From: Mixta theicola
GTDB taxonomy: Bacteria; Pseudomonadota; Gammaproteobacteria; Enterobacterales; Enterobacteriaceae
Reading direction: 5' to 3'
DNA: 64,000 bases
NCBI RefSeq assembly: GCF_002895925.1
Contig: NZ_NWUO01000009.1
Span: forward strand, 62,001 to 126,000
Positions 1 through 9,886 of this stretch are shown here, piece by piece. A program made the position numbers and the translations under genes. Each line of letters opens with the position of its first letter. Within the stretch, counting starts at the first letter, position 1. The notes beneath the pieces were generated by a model. The model saw only the letters and a list, made by a program, of their open reading frames with translations, searched no databases and had not been told where the DNA came from.

Positions 1-183
1 GCCGGTCGCCGACATCGCCGTTTGCAGCTGCCGGCCATATTCCTGTTCATAGTTGGTTAGCTGCTCAAGCTGCGCGGCGGCGTTGGCATGAACCTGGCGC
101 ACCTTACCAAGCTGATTCGTGGTATCGCTTAAGGTCTGCTCCGCCAGTTCGCGCAGCACCTTCATTGGGGAACGCTGAGTCAT
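1..183 (-). CDS. fliJ: FliJ, flagellar export chaperone-escort protein (N-terminal part, runs off left edge)
   Basis: The reverse complement is open from an ATG at 183 to the window edge, giving 61 codons that begin [16 protein letters not shown] and continue as a Gln-, Ala- and Leu-rich helix, as expected for the coiled coil of FliJ. In the family, FliJ sits in the centre of the FliI ATPase ring and links it to FlhA. The ATG overlaps the fliI stop codon (ATGA), as in other enteric fliHIJ operons, so translation is probably coupled. Identity rests on this position and on the coiled-coil character; the C-terminal half is outside the window. Confidence 0.85.
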   Translation of the reverse strand, partial: MTQRSPMKVLRELAEQTLSDTTNQLGKVRQVHANAAAQLEQLTNYEQEYGRQLQTAMSATG

Positions 184-1568
184 TCGCTACTCTCCCTCTG
201 GTGGTCAGGTAAATCAGGAAACAGCGCAGCAAGCGCGGCGAATGAGGTTTCATATTCGCTGCGGTCATAGATCCCCTGTTGCAAAAAACCCGCCATTTGC
301 GGATAGAGCTCGATTGCCCGATCCAACAGCGGATCGCTACCGGCGGCATAGGCGCCGACGCTAATCAAATCGCGGTTACGCTGCCATGCGGAAAGCAGCT
401 GCTTGAAACGCTGAACTTTTTTATAGTGCGAGGGAGCGATAAGCTCAGTCATGGCGCGGCTGATGGAGGCTTCAATATCAATTGCCGGATAATGTCCCGC
501 CTCCGCCAGCTGACGTGACAGTACGATGTGACCGTCAAGTATCGCACGCGCCGAGTCGGCAATCGGGTCCTGTTGGTCATCCCCTTCGGTCAGCACGGTA
601 TAGAATGCGGTAATCGAACCGCCGCCCTGCACGCCGTTTCCGGCGCGCTCGACCAGCGCGGGCAACCGGGCGAAAACCGACGGCGGATAGCCTTTGGTCG
701 CCGGGGGCTCGCCAATCGCCAGCGCAATTTCACGCTGCGCCATCGCGTAGCGGGTTAAGGAGTCCATAATCAGCAATACGTTCAGTCCCTGGTCGCGGAA
801 ATCTTCCGCGATGCGCGTCGCGTAGTCGGCCCCCTGCATGCGCAGAATGGGCGAAACGTCGGCTGGCGCAGCAATGACTACGGCGCGGCTTAAACCCTCT
901 TTGCCAAGAATATTTTCAATAAAATCTTTAACTTCGCGGCCACGCTCGCCTATCAGGCCAACCACGATGACATCCGCTTTGGTATAACGCGCCATCATGC
1001 CAAGCAGCACCGATTTCCCCACGCCGGAGCCGGCAAACAGCCCCATGCGCTGACCGCGTCCTACCGTTAGCAGGCCGTTAATGGCGCATACACCAACGTC
1101 CAGCACGGACTTAATCGGATCGCGCAGCAAAGGGTTAAACGGCAGGGAAAACAGCGCGCCACGCTGACGCGTCTCCGGCGCGGGCAAACCGTCCAGCGGT
1201 CGCGCGCGCGCATCCAGCACCCGGCCCAATAGCGCGCGGCCTAACGGCAGCATTTTGCCTTTCGTCGTGCCGGTATCCGGCGCATAAATCCGCGCGCCCG
1301 GCAGGACGCCGTCCGTATTTTCCAGCGGCATCAGATAAAGTATCTGTCCGTTGAAGCCGACCACCTCGCTTTCCACGCTGTCGCCGCCGTGCGCGCTGTC
1401 ACGCTCTACCCGGCACAACGTGCCGATCGGTAGCGTTAAGCCAACCGCTTCCATCACTAATCCGGTGGCCCGCGTTAGCCTGCCGTATCGGCGTACGCCG
1501 GATAGCGCAGCTATCCGCTGTTCTTTATCGTCAATGGCCTGAAGCCACTGTGAAAGCCGCTGGCTCAT
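180..1568 (-). CDS. fliI: FliI, flagellum-specific export ATPase
   Basis: This 462-residue protein is close to the usual length (457 in E. coli). It is the F1-beta-like ATPase of the flagellar type III export apparatus and uses ATP hydrolysis to help unload and deliver export substrates at the membrane gate. The Walker A motif ([11 protein letters not shown]) lies near residues 176-186 and the Walker B strand (VLLIMD) near 264-269; the following [12 protein letters not shown] and [11 protein letters not shown] segments are hallmarks of the family. Start and stop codons overlap those of fliH and fliJ by four bases (ATGA), so it is part of a tightly coupled fliFGHIJ operon. Confidence 0.97.
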   Translation of the reverse strand: MSQRLSQWLQAIDDKEQRIAALSGVRRYGRLTRATGLVMEAVGLTLPIGTLCRVERDSAHGGDSVESEVVGFNGQILYLMPLENTDGVLPGARIYAPDTGTTKGKMLPLGRALLGRVLDARARPLDGLPAPETRQRGALFSLPFNPLLRDPIKSVLDVGVCAINGLLTVGRGQRMGLFAGSGVGKSVLLGMMARYTKADVIVVGLIGERGREVKDFIENILGKEGLSRAVVIAAPADVSPILRMQGADYATRIAEDFRDQGLNVLLIMDSLTRYAMAQREIALAIGEPPATKGYPPSVFARLPALVERAGNGVQGGGSITAFYTVLTEGDDQQDPIADSARAILDGHIVLSRQLAEAGHYPAIDIEASISRAMTELIAPSHYKKVQRFKQLLSAWQRNRDLISVGAYAAGSDPLLDRAIELYPQMAGFLQQGIYDRSEYETSFAALAALFPDLPDHQRESSE

Positions 1569-2266
1569 GCGCCGTAATCCTCACGGCTAAGCTGGCACAA
1601 CGCCTGCCAGCTGCTGGAAACGGTGGCATCCAGTTCACATTCTGCCGAGGTAATGCGGCAGCCGCCGGGCAGCATGGCGTCATCGGCGCGCAGCTCCCAG
1701 CCGTGTTTCTTCAGTACGTCGCTCAGCTGTTCCTGCACCGTCGAAAACTCGTCGGCATTGACCCATAGCTGGACAGGCGCCTGAAATAATGGCTCCTGCT
1801 GTAGCAGCGACTGAATTTTTTCCAGCAGCAGGTGGTTATCGAGAGCCACGTTTTTACCCAGAGTGGCGCGCGCCGCCATCAGCGCTAACTGCACCAGACG
1901 CGAAGGAATGATCTTCTCAAGGTTATCGATCGCCGTCTGGAATGATTGCAACAGCTCGGCGAACTGCGACATGGTTTGTTCCTGCCGCTCTTTGGCTTCC
2001 GCCTGGCCCTGCTCAATGCCGGCCTGATGCCCCTGCTGGTAACCTTCGTCGTAACCCTGTTTACGCCCCTCTTCGATACCCTGCGCCTGTCCCTGCGCCA
2101 GCCCTTTCTGCTCCGCCTGGCGTCGCAGCCGCTGCAGTTCCGCCTGTTGCTGCTCCGGCGTCGTTTCGCCTTCTATAACCGGCAACTCTTCAGACAGCAT
2201 GTCCGCCTTGCAAAGATCTTCCGGCTGCCAGATCTGCCAGCCGGTTAACTGCTGAAAATCAGACAT
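1565..2266 (-). CDS. fliH: FliH, negative regulator/stator of FliI ATPase
   Basis: FliH is the peripheral stalk-like partner that holds FliI at the C ring. The protein has the diagnostic run of GxxxG repeats ([20 protein letters not shown] and onward, about residues 58-90) followed by a conserved C-terminal domain with QQEPLFQ and PGGCRI motifs. I chose the ATG at 2266, giving 233 residues starting [10 protein letters not shown]. This reproduces the E. coli arrangement in which fliH starts inside the last codons of fliG and its product begins MSD. An upstream in-frame extension to 2287 lies entirely within fliG and is unlikely to be used. Confidence 0.93.
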   Translation of the reverse strand: MSDFQQLTGWQIWQPEDLCKADMLSEELPVIEGETTPEQQQAELQRLRRQAEQKGLAQGQAQGIEEGRKQGYDEGYQQGHQAGIEQGQAEAKERQEQTMSQFAELLQSFQTAIDNLEKIIPSRLVQLALMAARATLGKNVALDNHLLLEKIQSLLQQEPLFQAPVQLWVNADEFSTVQEQLSDVLKKHGWELRADDAMLPGGCRITSAECELDATVSSSWQALCQLSREDYGA

Positions 2267-3245
2267 AAACATCCTCGCTGCCGCCAATGTTGATTTCGCC
2301 GCTTTCCGCTAAGCGACGAACAACCTGCAGAATAGTTTTCTGTTCGGCTTCTACCTGCGACATACGTACCGGCCCGCGGGCGCTGAGATCCTCACGCATA
2401 ATGTCGGCCTGACGCTTCGACATATTGCGGAAGAACTTATCGCGTAATGGCGGCTCGGCCCCTTTCAGCGCAATGATCAGCGTTTCGTTATCCACATCCT
2501 GCAGAATGCGCTGGATGCTGCGATCGTCGGTTTCCAACAGGTTTTCGAACAGGAACATTTCGTCGATGATTTTCTGCGCCAGCTCATGGTCGAACTCACG
2601 CACCGCCTCAATTGCCGCCTCTTCCTGTTGCGATTTCATCAGGTTAAGAATCTCTGCGGCCGGACGGACGCCGCCCATTTTGCTGCGCTTGAGGTTCTGG
2701 CCGTGCAGCAGATTATTCAACACTTCCGTCAGCTCCTGCAGCGCCGCTGGCTGCACGCCGCCGAAGGTGGCGATACGCAGCATAATGTCGTTACGATCGC
2801 GCTCGTCAAAGCGGGTCAGAACGTCCGCCGCCTGAGCACGTTTCAGGTGCACCAGAATGGTGGCGATAATTTGTGGATGTTCTTCATGAATCAGCTCAAA
2901 TACCGCCAGCGGCTCCATAAAGTTCAGGGTTTCAATGCCGCTGTTATTGCCCTGCGTATCCAGCAGATCTTCCAGCAGGCTGGAGGCGCGCTCTTCACCC
3001 AGCGCCTGCACCAGCACATTGCGCAGGTATTCATTGGTATTAACCGTGAGTGCGGCGAAATTGCCCGCATCGAGCTGGAATTCTTTCAACACTTCAGCCA
3101 GCTGCTCATGCGTAAAACCACTCATGCTGACCATCCCGCTACTGATTTGGGTCACTTCGTGGGTATTGAGATGGCGAAATACCTCAGCGGCGCGATCTTC
3201 GCCGAGCGTTAGCATGATGATCGCGCTTTTTTCGCATGCATTCAT
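2259..3245 (-). CDS. fliG: FliG, flagellar motor switch/rotor protein
   Basis: FliG (328 residues; 331 in E. coli) is the rotor protein that couples MotA to torque generation and holds the C ring on FliF. Family landmarks are clear: [12 protein letters not shown] near the N terminus, the [20 protein letters not shown] middle segment containing the EHPQ motif, and the charged C-terminal torque helix region ([25 protein letters not shown]). Its ATG overlaps the fliF stop codon by four bases, and its last codons overlap the fliH start, which indicates coupled translation. Confidence 0.97.
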   Translation of the reverse strand: MNACEKSAIIMLTLGEDRAAEVFRHLNTHEVTQISSGMVSMSGFTHEQLAEVLKEFQLDAGNFAALTVNTNEYLRNVLVQALGEERASSLLEDLLDTQGNNSGIETLNFMEPLAVFELIHEEHPQIIATILVHLKRAQAADVLTRFDERDRNDIMLRIATFGGVQPAALQELTEVLNNLLHGQNLKRSKMGGVRPAAEILNLMKSQQEEAAIEAVREFDHELAQKIIDEMFLFENLLETDDRSIQRILQDVDNETLIIALKGAEPPLRDKFFRNMSKRQADIMREDLSARGPVRMSQVEAEQKTILQVVRRLAESGEINIGGSEDVYV

Positions 3246-4906
3246 GAAGACTGTTCCTTATTCATCCACTGACGGAGTACCAGCGCGATAACCTGCGGAT
3301 CCTGCTCTGCCAGACTGCGCAGCTGCTGGACATTGACTTCTGTTTCAACGCGCAGCTGCGCTTTAGCCTGCTCACGCATTTCCGCTTTACGTTGCTGTGC
3401 ATTCAGCTCGGCCTGCCGCGCTTCCTTTTCCATTTCGAGGCGCTGTAGCGCCAGCTCTTGATGCTTCATCCAGAAAGGCTGCAGCATCTTGCGCCACAGC
3501 ACCAGCGCCACCAGCGCCACCAGCAGATACCGGCCCGCCGTCAGCATCAGATCGATAAAGAAAGCTTGTTGCCAGAAAGGAATTTCAGGTTCGGACGGAT
3601 CGGTGTTAAACAGGGAATTAACCACGTTTAAGGTATCGCCGCGCTCGCTGGAATAGCCCATCGCTTCTTTAACCAGCGCCTGGATCTGCTCCATTTGTTC
3701 TTTACTCAGCGCGACCGGCTTGCCTTCTCCATCCGGCTGATAGTTCACAACCACCGCCACGGAAAGGCGTTCAATATTGCCAGGGCTGCGCTTGGTATGG
3801 ATAAGCGTACGGTTCAGCTCATAGTTGGTGGTTTCATCTTTTTGTCGGCTGTAAGGCAGCGTCGGTATCAGCGCGCCATTTTCATCCGCCTGCGGGTTAT
3901 TGGCCGCCGCAGGCTGCTCAATCGGCGCGGAGGTCGGTACGGGCGGCTGATTGCTCAGCGCACCCGGCACGCCGCCCGGTCCCGCTTTGCTGCCCTGCTC
4001 GCTACTGTTGGTCTGACGGCTACGTACCGCCATATTTTCCGGCGCGCTGTTCGGCTGATACTGCTCCGCCGTCTGCTCATGCGTGGTGAAATCGACCTGT
4101 GCGGTTACCTGTGTTTTAACGTTCGCCGCGCCCACTACCGGCGCCAGGATAGCCTGAATACGCTGGCGGTAATCCGCTTCAATCTCATTGATATATTTGA
4201 GCTGGTTGGTCTGGATCGCCTGGGCTCCGCGCTGGGTCAGCAAATTGCCGCTCTGATCGACCAGCGTGACGTTATCGGCGTTCAGGCCGGGCACGGCGCT
4301 GGAGATAAGCCAGCTAATCGCATTGACCTGGCCGGCATCCAGTAAACGGCCCGTATTCAGATCCAACGTTACAGAGGCGGAAGGCGACTTTTGTTCGCGC
4401 ACGAATAGGGTTTGCTTGGGAATGGCCAGATGCACGCGCGCGCTGCGTACCGGCCCCAGCTTCTCAATGGTGCGCGCCAGTTCGCCTTCAAGAGCGCGCT
4501 GGTAGTTAATTTGCTCATTAAACTGGCTGAGACCAAACTTCTCCTGATCGAGCAGCTCGAAACCGACCTGCCCACCTTTCGGCAAGCCCTGCTGGGCCAG
4601 CTTCAGGCGGGCCTCATACACCCGATCGGCAGGCACCATAATCGCGCCGCCATGCTCCTGAAAACTATAGGGCACGTTCATCTGCGTCAGCTGCGCGACA
4701 ATGGCGCCGCCGTCTTCATCACTGATATTGCTATAGAGAACGCGGTAATCGGGAGATTTAGCCCAAAATAACAGCGCAATAATCACTGATATAAACGCAG
4801 CTGCCAGAATAATAAATATAAAGCGGGGATTAGCGCGAAATCGCTCTAAAATAGAGTTCAAATTTAATGAAGCGTTAGTTTTACTACTGTTATCGCTGGC
4901 ATCCAT
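3242..4906 (-). CDS. fliF: FliF, flagellar MS-ring protein
   Basis: FliF builds the MS ring in the inner membrane, the first structure assembled. The 554-residue length matches E. coli (552). An N-terminal membrane helix (about residues 28-49, [20 protein letters not shown]) and a C-terminal one (about 448-470) flank a large periplasmic region with the [17 protein letters not shown] and [13 protein letters not shown] motifs. The cytoplasmic tail ends with [10 protein letters not shown] and is where FliG binds. It is the first gene of the minus-strand fliFGHIJ unit and is divergent from fliE, as in E. coli. Confidence 0.97.
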   Translation of the reverse strand: MDASDNSSKTNASLNLNSILERFRANPRFIFIILAAAFISVIIALLFWAKSPDYRVLYSNISDEDGGAIVAQLTQMNVPYSFQEHGGAIMVPADRVYEARLKLAQQGLPKGGQVGFELLDQEKFGLSQFNEQINYQRALEGELARTIEKLGPVRSARVHLAIPKQTLFVREQKSPSASVTLDLNTGRLLDAGQVNAISWLISSAVPGLNADNVTLVDQSGNLLTQRGAQAIQTNQLKYINEIEADYRQRIQAILAPVVGAANVKTQVTAQVDFTTHEQTAEQYQPNSAPENMAVRSRQTNSSEQGSKAGPGGVPGALSNQPPVPTSAPIEQPAAANNPQADENGALIPTLPYSRQKDETTNYELNRTLIHTKRSPGNIERLSVAVVVNYQPDGEGKPVALSKEQMEQIQALVKEAMGYSSERGDTLNVVNSLFNTDPSEPEIPFWQQAFFIDLMLTAGRYLLVALVALVLWRKMLQPFWMKHQELALQRLEMEKEARQAELNAQQRKAEMREQAKAQLRVETEVNVQQLRSLAEQDPQVIALVLRQWMNKEQSS

Positions 4907-5203
4907 GCGGTCATCCTACCTGAATAAAAGATGATGCAACCTGCACCATAAGCCGTTAGTCTGCGCGCCAATTCCAGTACCAGTGTTAACAGGCGTAATG
5001 CCTTTTACCGGCAACGCGCCTTTAAACATTATCCGTCATTTTATGAAAATATTAAGCGTTAATAAATGGCAGCTTCTGTCGGCTATTTGCATTATCTATC
5101 GCATTCAATATTATGTTATTCTCACTATTAATTAAACGTTAATAAAAGGAAAAAACCTGGCATGACCTTCGCGTCTGTCAGCGTTATTTTATAAGGGAAT
5201 ATT
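4907..5203. promoter_or_regulatory. fliF/fliE divergent intergenic region
   Basis: This 297-bp AT-rich spacer separates the divergent fliF and fliE genes. In enterics it carries the two FlhDC-dependent class 2 promoters, which is inferred here from position only. I see no convincing sigma-28 -10 box (CCGATA) in either direction. A purine-rich ribosome-binding site (AAGGGAATATT) precedes the fliE ATG. The FlhDC box is too degenerate to place by eye. Confidence 0.4.
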
Positions 5204-5533
5204 ATGTCAATCCAATCTACGGGTGTGCTGGAGCAGATTAAGTTTCAGGCAAATCAGATTGCAGCAGCAGGGAATAGCCTGTCTATTCGCGATACAAAAA
5301 ATAGCGAACCCGTATCTTTTTCCGGCCTTTTAATTAACAGCCTTAACAACATTAACCAGTTACAAACCAGTGCTAAAAGTCAGTCACAAAATTATCTTGC
5401 TGGCGCACCGGGAATTGGCCTTAATGACGTAATGGTTTCCATGCAAAAATCTTCTATTGCGTTAAATCTGGGCGTTCAGGTACGCAATAAATTAGTCAAC
5501 GCTTACCAGGAAATAATGAACATGTCCGTTTAG
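5204..5533 (+). CDS. fliE: FliE, MS ring-rod junction protein
   Basis: FliE joins the MS ring to the proximal rod and is one of the first export substrates. The 109-residue product (104 in E. coli) has the typical C-terminal half: LNDVMVSMQKSSIALNLGVQVRNKLVNAYQEIMNM, described here by its key stretch DVMVSMQKSS and the ending AYQEIMNMSV. There is no signal peptide, as expected for a type III substrate. In E. coli fliE is monocistronic; here it is followed by che genes in the same direction, 186 bp ahead of the likely cheR start. Confidence 0.95.
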   Translation: MSIQSTGVLEQIKFQANQIAAAGNSLSIRDTKNSEPVSFSGLLINSLNNINQLQTSAKSQSQNYLAGAPGIGLNDVMVSMQKSSIALNLGVQVRNKLVNAYQEIMNMSV

Positions 5534-5719
5534 CGGGCAATGCCCTTATTTTTTGCAAGGCATTTCTTATCTGTCTGATAACGCAATCGATAGCATTAAC
5601 CAGCCCGTATTTATTGTCCAGCATCTATGGGTTGCTTTCTGCTGCGGGCTACGTATCGGCTGCGGATACGTCTGCTGTTTATAGTAAATCAACGAAGCGC
5701 GATAAGTGAAATCATTGAA

Positions 5720-6574
5720 TTGAATAATGCAACCGTGAATATTCAGAGTGACTTTGTTTTAACCGAAGCGGAACTACAAAAAATCAGCACGCTAATTTAC
5801 CAGCGAGCGGGCATCGTGCTGACGAATCAAAAGCATGACATGGTTTACAACCGCCTTGCGCGGCGCTTACGTCAGCTGGGCATAAAAACCTTTACCGCTT
5901 ATTTGAATTTGCTGGAGTCAGATCCTTACAGCGCCGAGTGGCAGCAGTTTATTAATGCCCTGACGACCAATCTGACCTCCTTTTTTCGCGAGGCCTACCA
6001 TTTTCCGGTTTTGGCCGAACATGCCCGCTCACGACAGAATAATTACAGCGTTTGGTGTACCGCAGCCGCAACGGGTGAGGAGCCCTGCTCAATTGCTATG
6101 ACACTGCATGAAGCGCTGGGTCAGAGCCTGAGCGGCCCGCGTATTTGGGCGACGGATATTGATACCGAAGTGCTGGCGAAAGCCACCGTGGGCGTTTACC
6201 GACATGCCGATATTCAAAACCTGACGCCAGAACAAAAGCGCACCTGGTTTTTACGCGGCACCGGCGCGCAGCAGGAACAGGTTAAAGTGAAACCGGCGTT
6301 GCTTTCCGCCATTCAGTATCAGCAGCTTAATTTATTGTCACCTGACTGGCGCGTACCGGCGCCCTTTGAAGCGACGTTTGATGCCATATTTTGCCGTAAC
6401 GTGATGATTTATTTTGATAAAGATACACAGCATCAGATCCTGCAGCGCTTTGCAAAAATGTTGAAACCGGGGGGCCTGCTGTTTGTCGGCCATTCAGAAA
6501 ACTTTAGCAATATGAACGGGCCATTTCGCCTGCGCGGACAGTCTGTTTACTGCCTGACTCAGGAGCGATCATGA
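5720..6574 (+). CDS. cheR: CheR, chemoreceptor glutamate methyltransferase
   Basis: CheR transfers methyl groups from S-adenosylmethionine to glutamates of chemoreceptors for adaptation. The protein matches E. coli CheR along its length: [20 protein letters not shown] in the N-terminal domain, [15 protein letters not shown], the SAM-binding region [15 protein letters not shown], and [12 protein letters not shown]. The start is uncertain. The frame is open from an ATG at 5627, but that would add a basic hydrophobic segment not seen in CheR. A TTG at 5720 (or GTG at 5735) gives a normal N terminus, although neither has a strong ribosome-binding site. The stop overlaps cheB (ATGA). The E. coli receptor-binding pentapeptide partner motif is present on both receptors in this window. 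Confidence 0.93.
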   Translation: MNNATVNIQSDFVLTEAELQKISTLIYQRAGIVLTNQKHDMVYNRLARRLRQLGIKTFTAYLNLLESDPYSAEWQQFINALTTNLTSFFREAYHFPVLAEHARSRQNNYSVWCTAAATGEEPCSIAMTLHEALGQSLSGPRIWATDIDTEVLAKATVGVYRHADIQNLTPEQKRTWFLRGTGAQQEQVKVKPALLSAIQYQQLNLLSPDWRVPAPFEATFDAIFCRNVMIYFDKDTQHQILQRFAKMLKPGGLLFVGHSENFSNMNGPFRLRGQSVYCLTQERS

Positions 6575-7620
6575 ATAAAATCAAGGTACTTTGCGTTGAT
6601 GATTCTGCACTGATACGCAGCATTATGAGCCAGATCGTCAACAAACAGCCAGATATGGAAATGGTGGCGACGGCACCCGACCCGCTGATTGCACGCGATC
6701 TGATTAAGCGCCATTCGCCAGACGTGTTGACGCTGGATGTGGAGATGCCGCGCATGGACGGGCTGGATTTCCTGGAGCGCCTGATGCGCCTGCGTCCGAT
6801 GCCGGTCATTATGGTCTCTTCCCTGACCCAGAAAGGATCGGAAATTACTCTCAATGCCCTGGAGCTGGGAGCGATTGACTTTGTCACCAAGCCCCAGACG
6901 GGCCTGCAGGACGGTATGCTGCGATATAGCGAGCTGATTGCCGATAAAATTCGCGTGGCTGCGCGGGTGCGTAATTTTCAGCGCTATACCGCCGCGGCGC
7001 CCCCGGTTCGCCTGCAGGCCGGCCCGTTAATCGGCAGTGAAAAAATTATCGCTATCGGCTCATCGACCGGCGGGACGGAGGCGCTGCGCCAGGTATTAAC
7101 CGCAATGCCGCTTAACTGTCCGGGGATCTTGATCACCCAGCATATGCCCGCCGGTTTTACCCGCTCCTTTGCCGAGCGCCTGAATAAGCTGTGCCATATC
7201 ACGGTGAAAGAGGCGGAAAACGGCGACCGGATACTGCCCGGTCATGCTTATCTGGCGCCCGGCGGCATTCATCTCGTATTGACCCGCAGCGGGGCGAACT
7301 ATCACGCCCAGCTGCAGGATCTGCCGCCGGTAAACCGCCATTGTCCTTCTGTCGATCTGCTTTTTCATTCGGTTGCTAAATACGCCGGCAAAAATGCGGT
7401 AGGTGCCATTTTAACCGGCATGGGCCACGACGGCGCGCAGGGGATGCTGGCGATGCATAAAGCCGGCGCGCGCACCCTGGCGCAAAGTGAGAAAACCTGC
7501 GTGGTGTACGGCATGCCGCGCGAGGCCGTTGCGCTCGACTGTGTGGATGAGATTGTCGATATCGAACAGATGTGTCAGCACATCCTGAGCAATGTGGTCG
7601 GGCAGGCGCGCCGTATATAG
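6571..7620 (+). CDS. cheB: CheB, chemoreceptor methylesterase/deamidase response regulator
   Basis: CheB removes receptor methyl groups and is activated by phosphorylation from CheA. At 349 residues it equals the E. coli length. The receiver domain has DD at 10-11, the phospho-acceptor Asp56 ([11 protein letters not shown]) and Lys at FVTKP. The C-terminal esterase has the catalytic serine in [12 protein letters not shown] (about Ser164), the histidine in [10 protein letters not shown] (about 190) and the aspartate in [10 protein letters not shown] (about 286). Its start overlaps cheR by four bases. Confidence 0.97.
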   Translation: MNKIKVLCVDDSALIRSIMSQIVNKQPDMEMVATAPDPLIARDLIKRHSPDVLTLDVEMPRMDGLDFLERLMRLRPMPVIMVSSLTQKGSEITLNALELGAIDFVTKPQTGLQDGMLRYSELIADKIRVAARVRNFQRYTAAAPPVRLQAGPLIGSEKIIAIGSSTGGTEALRQVLTAMPLNCPGILITQHMPAGFTRSFAERLNKLCHITVKEAENGDRILPGHAYLAPGGIHLVLTRSGANYHAQLQDLPPVNRHCPSVDLLFHSVAKYAGKNAVGAILTGMGHDGAQGMLAMHKAGARTLAQSEKTCVVYGMPREAVALDCVDEIVDIEQMCQHILSNVVGQARRI

Positions 7621-7679
7621 CGTTTTATCGACATGACCAAACCCTGTTATTTCACCTTCAATACGGACCGATAATAAAA

Positions 7680-8069
7680 ATGGCAGACAAGAACTTACGT
7701 TTTTTAGTGGTAGATGATTTCGCAACCATGCGTCGTATTGTGCGTAATCTTTTAAAAGATCTGGGTTACAACAACGTAGAAGAAGCGGAAGACGGTAATG
7801 ACGCCATGAGCAAATTACAGCTTTCGTCGTTCGATTTTGTTATCAGCGACTGGAATATGCCCAACATGGATGGTTTACAACTGCTTAATGAGATCCGTAA
7901 AGATGAGCGTTTTAAAGCGATTCCGGTGCTGATGGTGACGGCGGAAGCAAAGAAAGAAAACATTATTGCGGCGGCGCAGGCAGGCGCCAGCGGTTACGTG
8001 GTTAAACCCTTCACCGCCGCCATACTGGAAGAGAAACTGACCAAGATTTTCGAAAAACTGGGATGGTAG
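7680..8069 (+). CDS. cheY: CheY, chemotaxis response regulator
   Basis: CheY is the diffusible response regulator that, when phosphorylated by CheA, binds FliM and switches the motor to clockwise rotation. With the ATG at 7680 the product is 129 residues, exactly the E. coli length, and begins [14 protein letters not shown]. Asp12/Asp13, phospho-acceptor Asp57 ([10 protein letters not shown]), Thr87 (VTAEAKKEN) and Lys109 (VVKPF) are all in register. An in-frame extension upstream of 7680 runs back into the cheB 3' end and is not supported. Confidence 0.98.
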   Translation: MADKNLRFLVVDDFATMRRIVRNLLKDLGYNNVEEAEDGNDAMSKLQLSSFDFVISDWNMPNMDGLQLLNEIRKDERFKAIPVLMVTAEAKKENIIAAAQAGASGYVVKPFTAAILEEKLTKIFEKLGW

Positions 8070-8716
8070 AAAGCATGGAAGCAGAGTCAAATGCACAATC
8101 AGCTGAGAATTTAAGGATCATCTTTTCACAAATTGGACATCTGACGCGTCAGCTGCGCGACAGCCTGAATAATTTGAGCCTTGACCGCGCCATTCTGGAT
8201 GTGGCGGAGGTGATGCCGGACGCCCGCGATCGTCTGAACTATGTGGTCGATAAAACGTCACAGGCCGCTGACCGCGTACTGACCTGCGTGGAAATCGCCC
8301 GCCCTTTACAAGACAACCTCAACAGCACGTCGGACAGCCTGGCCGAACGCTGGGATGAATGGTTTGAAAATCCGATTGAGCTGACGACCGCCCGTGAACT
8401 GGTTATCGATACGCGTCAGTTTTTAAAACAGACGCCTGATATTGCGCAGCAAACCAATCAGCAGCTGATGGAGATCATGATGGCGCAGGATTTTCAGGAT
8501 CTGACCGGTCAGGTGATCAAGAAGATGATGGATATGATCGCGCATATCGAACAGGGTCTGATCCAGATGCTGGTGGACAATATGCCAGAGAAACCGCAGA
8601 ACAGAGCCGAAGATGCGGGCAACCTGAAAAACGGTCCGCAGCTCGATCATACCAAAGCGGGCGTAGTCGCTTCTCAGGATCAGGTTGATGACCTGCTGGA
8701 AAGCCTCGGCTTTTAA
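8063..8716 (+). CDS. cheZ: CheZ, CheY-P phosphatase
   Basis: CheZ accelerates dephosphorylation of CheY-P. The 217-residue product (214 in E. coli) is a long helical hairpin with the conserved active-site segment [19 protein letters not shown], in which the catalytic Asp/Gln pair lies, and the C-terminal CheY-tethering peptide [17 protein letters not shown]. It overlaps the last codons of cheY. The ATG at 8063 is used here, but a second ATG at 8075 is also possible. Confidence 0.96.
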   Translation: MVESMEAESNAQSAENLRIIFSQIGHLTRQLRDSLNNLSLDRAILDVAEVMPDARDRLNYVVDKTSQAADRVLTCVEIARPLQDNLNSTSDSLAERWDEWFENPIELTTARELVIDTRQFLKQTPDIAQQTNQQLMEIMMAQDFQDLTGQVIKKMMDMIAHIEQGLIQMLVDNMPEKPQNRAEDAGNLKNGPQLDHTKAGVVASQDQVDDLLESLGF

Positions 8717-8740
8717 CAAAAGCACAGAGCGTAAGCGCCG

Positions 8741-9886
8741 ATGTCTGAAGAAAGCGATGTAGAAAAAACGGAAGAACCCACGCCCCATAAACGGAAAAAG
8801 GCGCGAGAAGAAGGGCAAATCCCACGCTCTAAAGAGCTGACTTCCCTGATGATGCTGCTGGTGGGATGGTCGCTGATGCTGGCCGGCGGTGAACGCCTGG
8901 TCACGCACCTTACCCATTTATTACAGGGTGGGCTGACATTCGACGCGCTGCTGGCGCGCGATCCTGTACGGCTATTCCATCAGCTGCGTAATCTGGGCGA
9001 ATATGCGGCGCGCGCGCTGTTGCTATTGCTGCCGGGGCTGTTTCTCACCGGCTTAACCACGCCAATGCTGCTGGGCGGCCTGCAGCTCGGCGGCAAATCT
9101 TTCAAGCTGGATCTGAAGCGGCTTTCGCCGCTATCCGGCTTTAAACGCATGTTTTCCGCGCAGCTTATCTCTGAACTGTTAAAGGGTTTTCTGAAGGTTA
9201 CGCTGGTCGGCTGCGTTTGCGGCCTCTATCTGTTTATGCATAAACAGCAGTTTACGCATCTGATGAATCAGCCGCTGGACTATGCCCTGCGTCATTTTGC
9301 CCAGCTGATTATGGGCTGCCTGCTGCTGGTGATCCTGTCGCTAATCCCCATGGTGGGATATGACGTCTTCTACCAGATATTCAGTAATCTGAAAAAGCTG
9401 CGTATGAGCCGCCAGGAAATACGTGATGAACATAAGCAGCATGAGGGCGATCCCCATATTAAAGGGCGCATTAAGCAGCTACAGCGCGCTGCCGCAACGC
9501 GTCGCATGATGGCGGAGCTACCGAGCGCAGACGTGATCATTAATAACCCTACCCACTATTCCGTTGCCCTGCGTTACAAAGAAGGCGCTATGGCTGCGCC
9601 CATTTTAATTGCCAAAGGCGCAGGCGAAACGGCCATGCGTATTCGCTCCGTGGCCGAACATCACAACATTCCGATGCTGCAGGCACCGCCCCTGGCGCGT
9701 GCGCTGTATCGCCACTGTGAACTTAATGCGCCGATCCCTGCCGCCCTGTATAGCGCGGTGGCAGAAGTTCTCGCCTGGGTTTATAGCCTGCGCCGCTGGC
9801 GTAACGCAGGTGGTTTGCGTCCGAAAAAACCCGTCAACCTTCCGGTGCCTGCGGCGCTGGATTTCAAACCTAAGAGCCAAGAGTGA
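8741..9886 (+). CDS. flhB: FlhB, flagellar export gate and substrate-specificity switch
   Basis: FlhB is the export-gate membrane protein whose autocleavage switches secretion from rod/hook to filament substrates. At 381 residues it matches E. coli (382). The N terminus ([20 protein letters not shown]) is characteristic, four membrane helices follow, and the autocleavage site NPTH falls at residues 269-272, the same numbering as in E. coli and Salmonella. The stop codon overlaps the flhA start (TGATG). Here it follows cheZ by 24 bp, so flhBAE lies in a fliE-che-flh run; E. coli has the same cheZ-flhB junction. Confidence 0.97.
   Translation: MSEESDVEKTEEPTPHKRKKAREEGQIPRSKELTSLMMLLVGWSLMLAGGERLVTHLTHLLQGGLTFDALLARDPVRLFHQLRNLGEYAARALLLLLPGLFLTGLTTPMLLGGLQLGGKSFKLDLKRLSPLSGFKRMFSAQLISELLKGFLKVTLVGCVCGLYLFMHKQQFTHLMNQPLDYALRHFAQLIMGCLLLVILSLIPMVGYDVFYQIFSNLKKLRMSRQEIRDEHKQHEGDPHIKGRIKQLQRAAATRRMMAELPSADVIINNPTHYSVALRYKEGAMAAPILIAKGAGETAMRIRSVAEHHNIPMLQAPPLARALYRHCELNAPIPAALYSAVAEVLAWVYSLRRWRNAGGLRPKKPVNLPVPAALDFKPKSQE

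Noticed and set aside
2267-2287. An earlier fliH start at 2287
   Set aside because: It lies inside fliG, and the downstream ATG at 2266 reproduces the conserved enteric fliG-fliH overlap.
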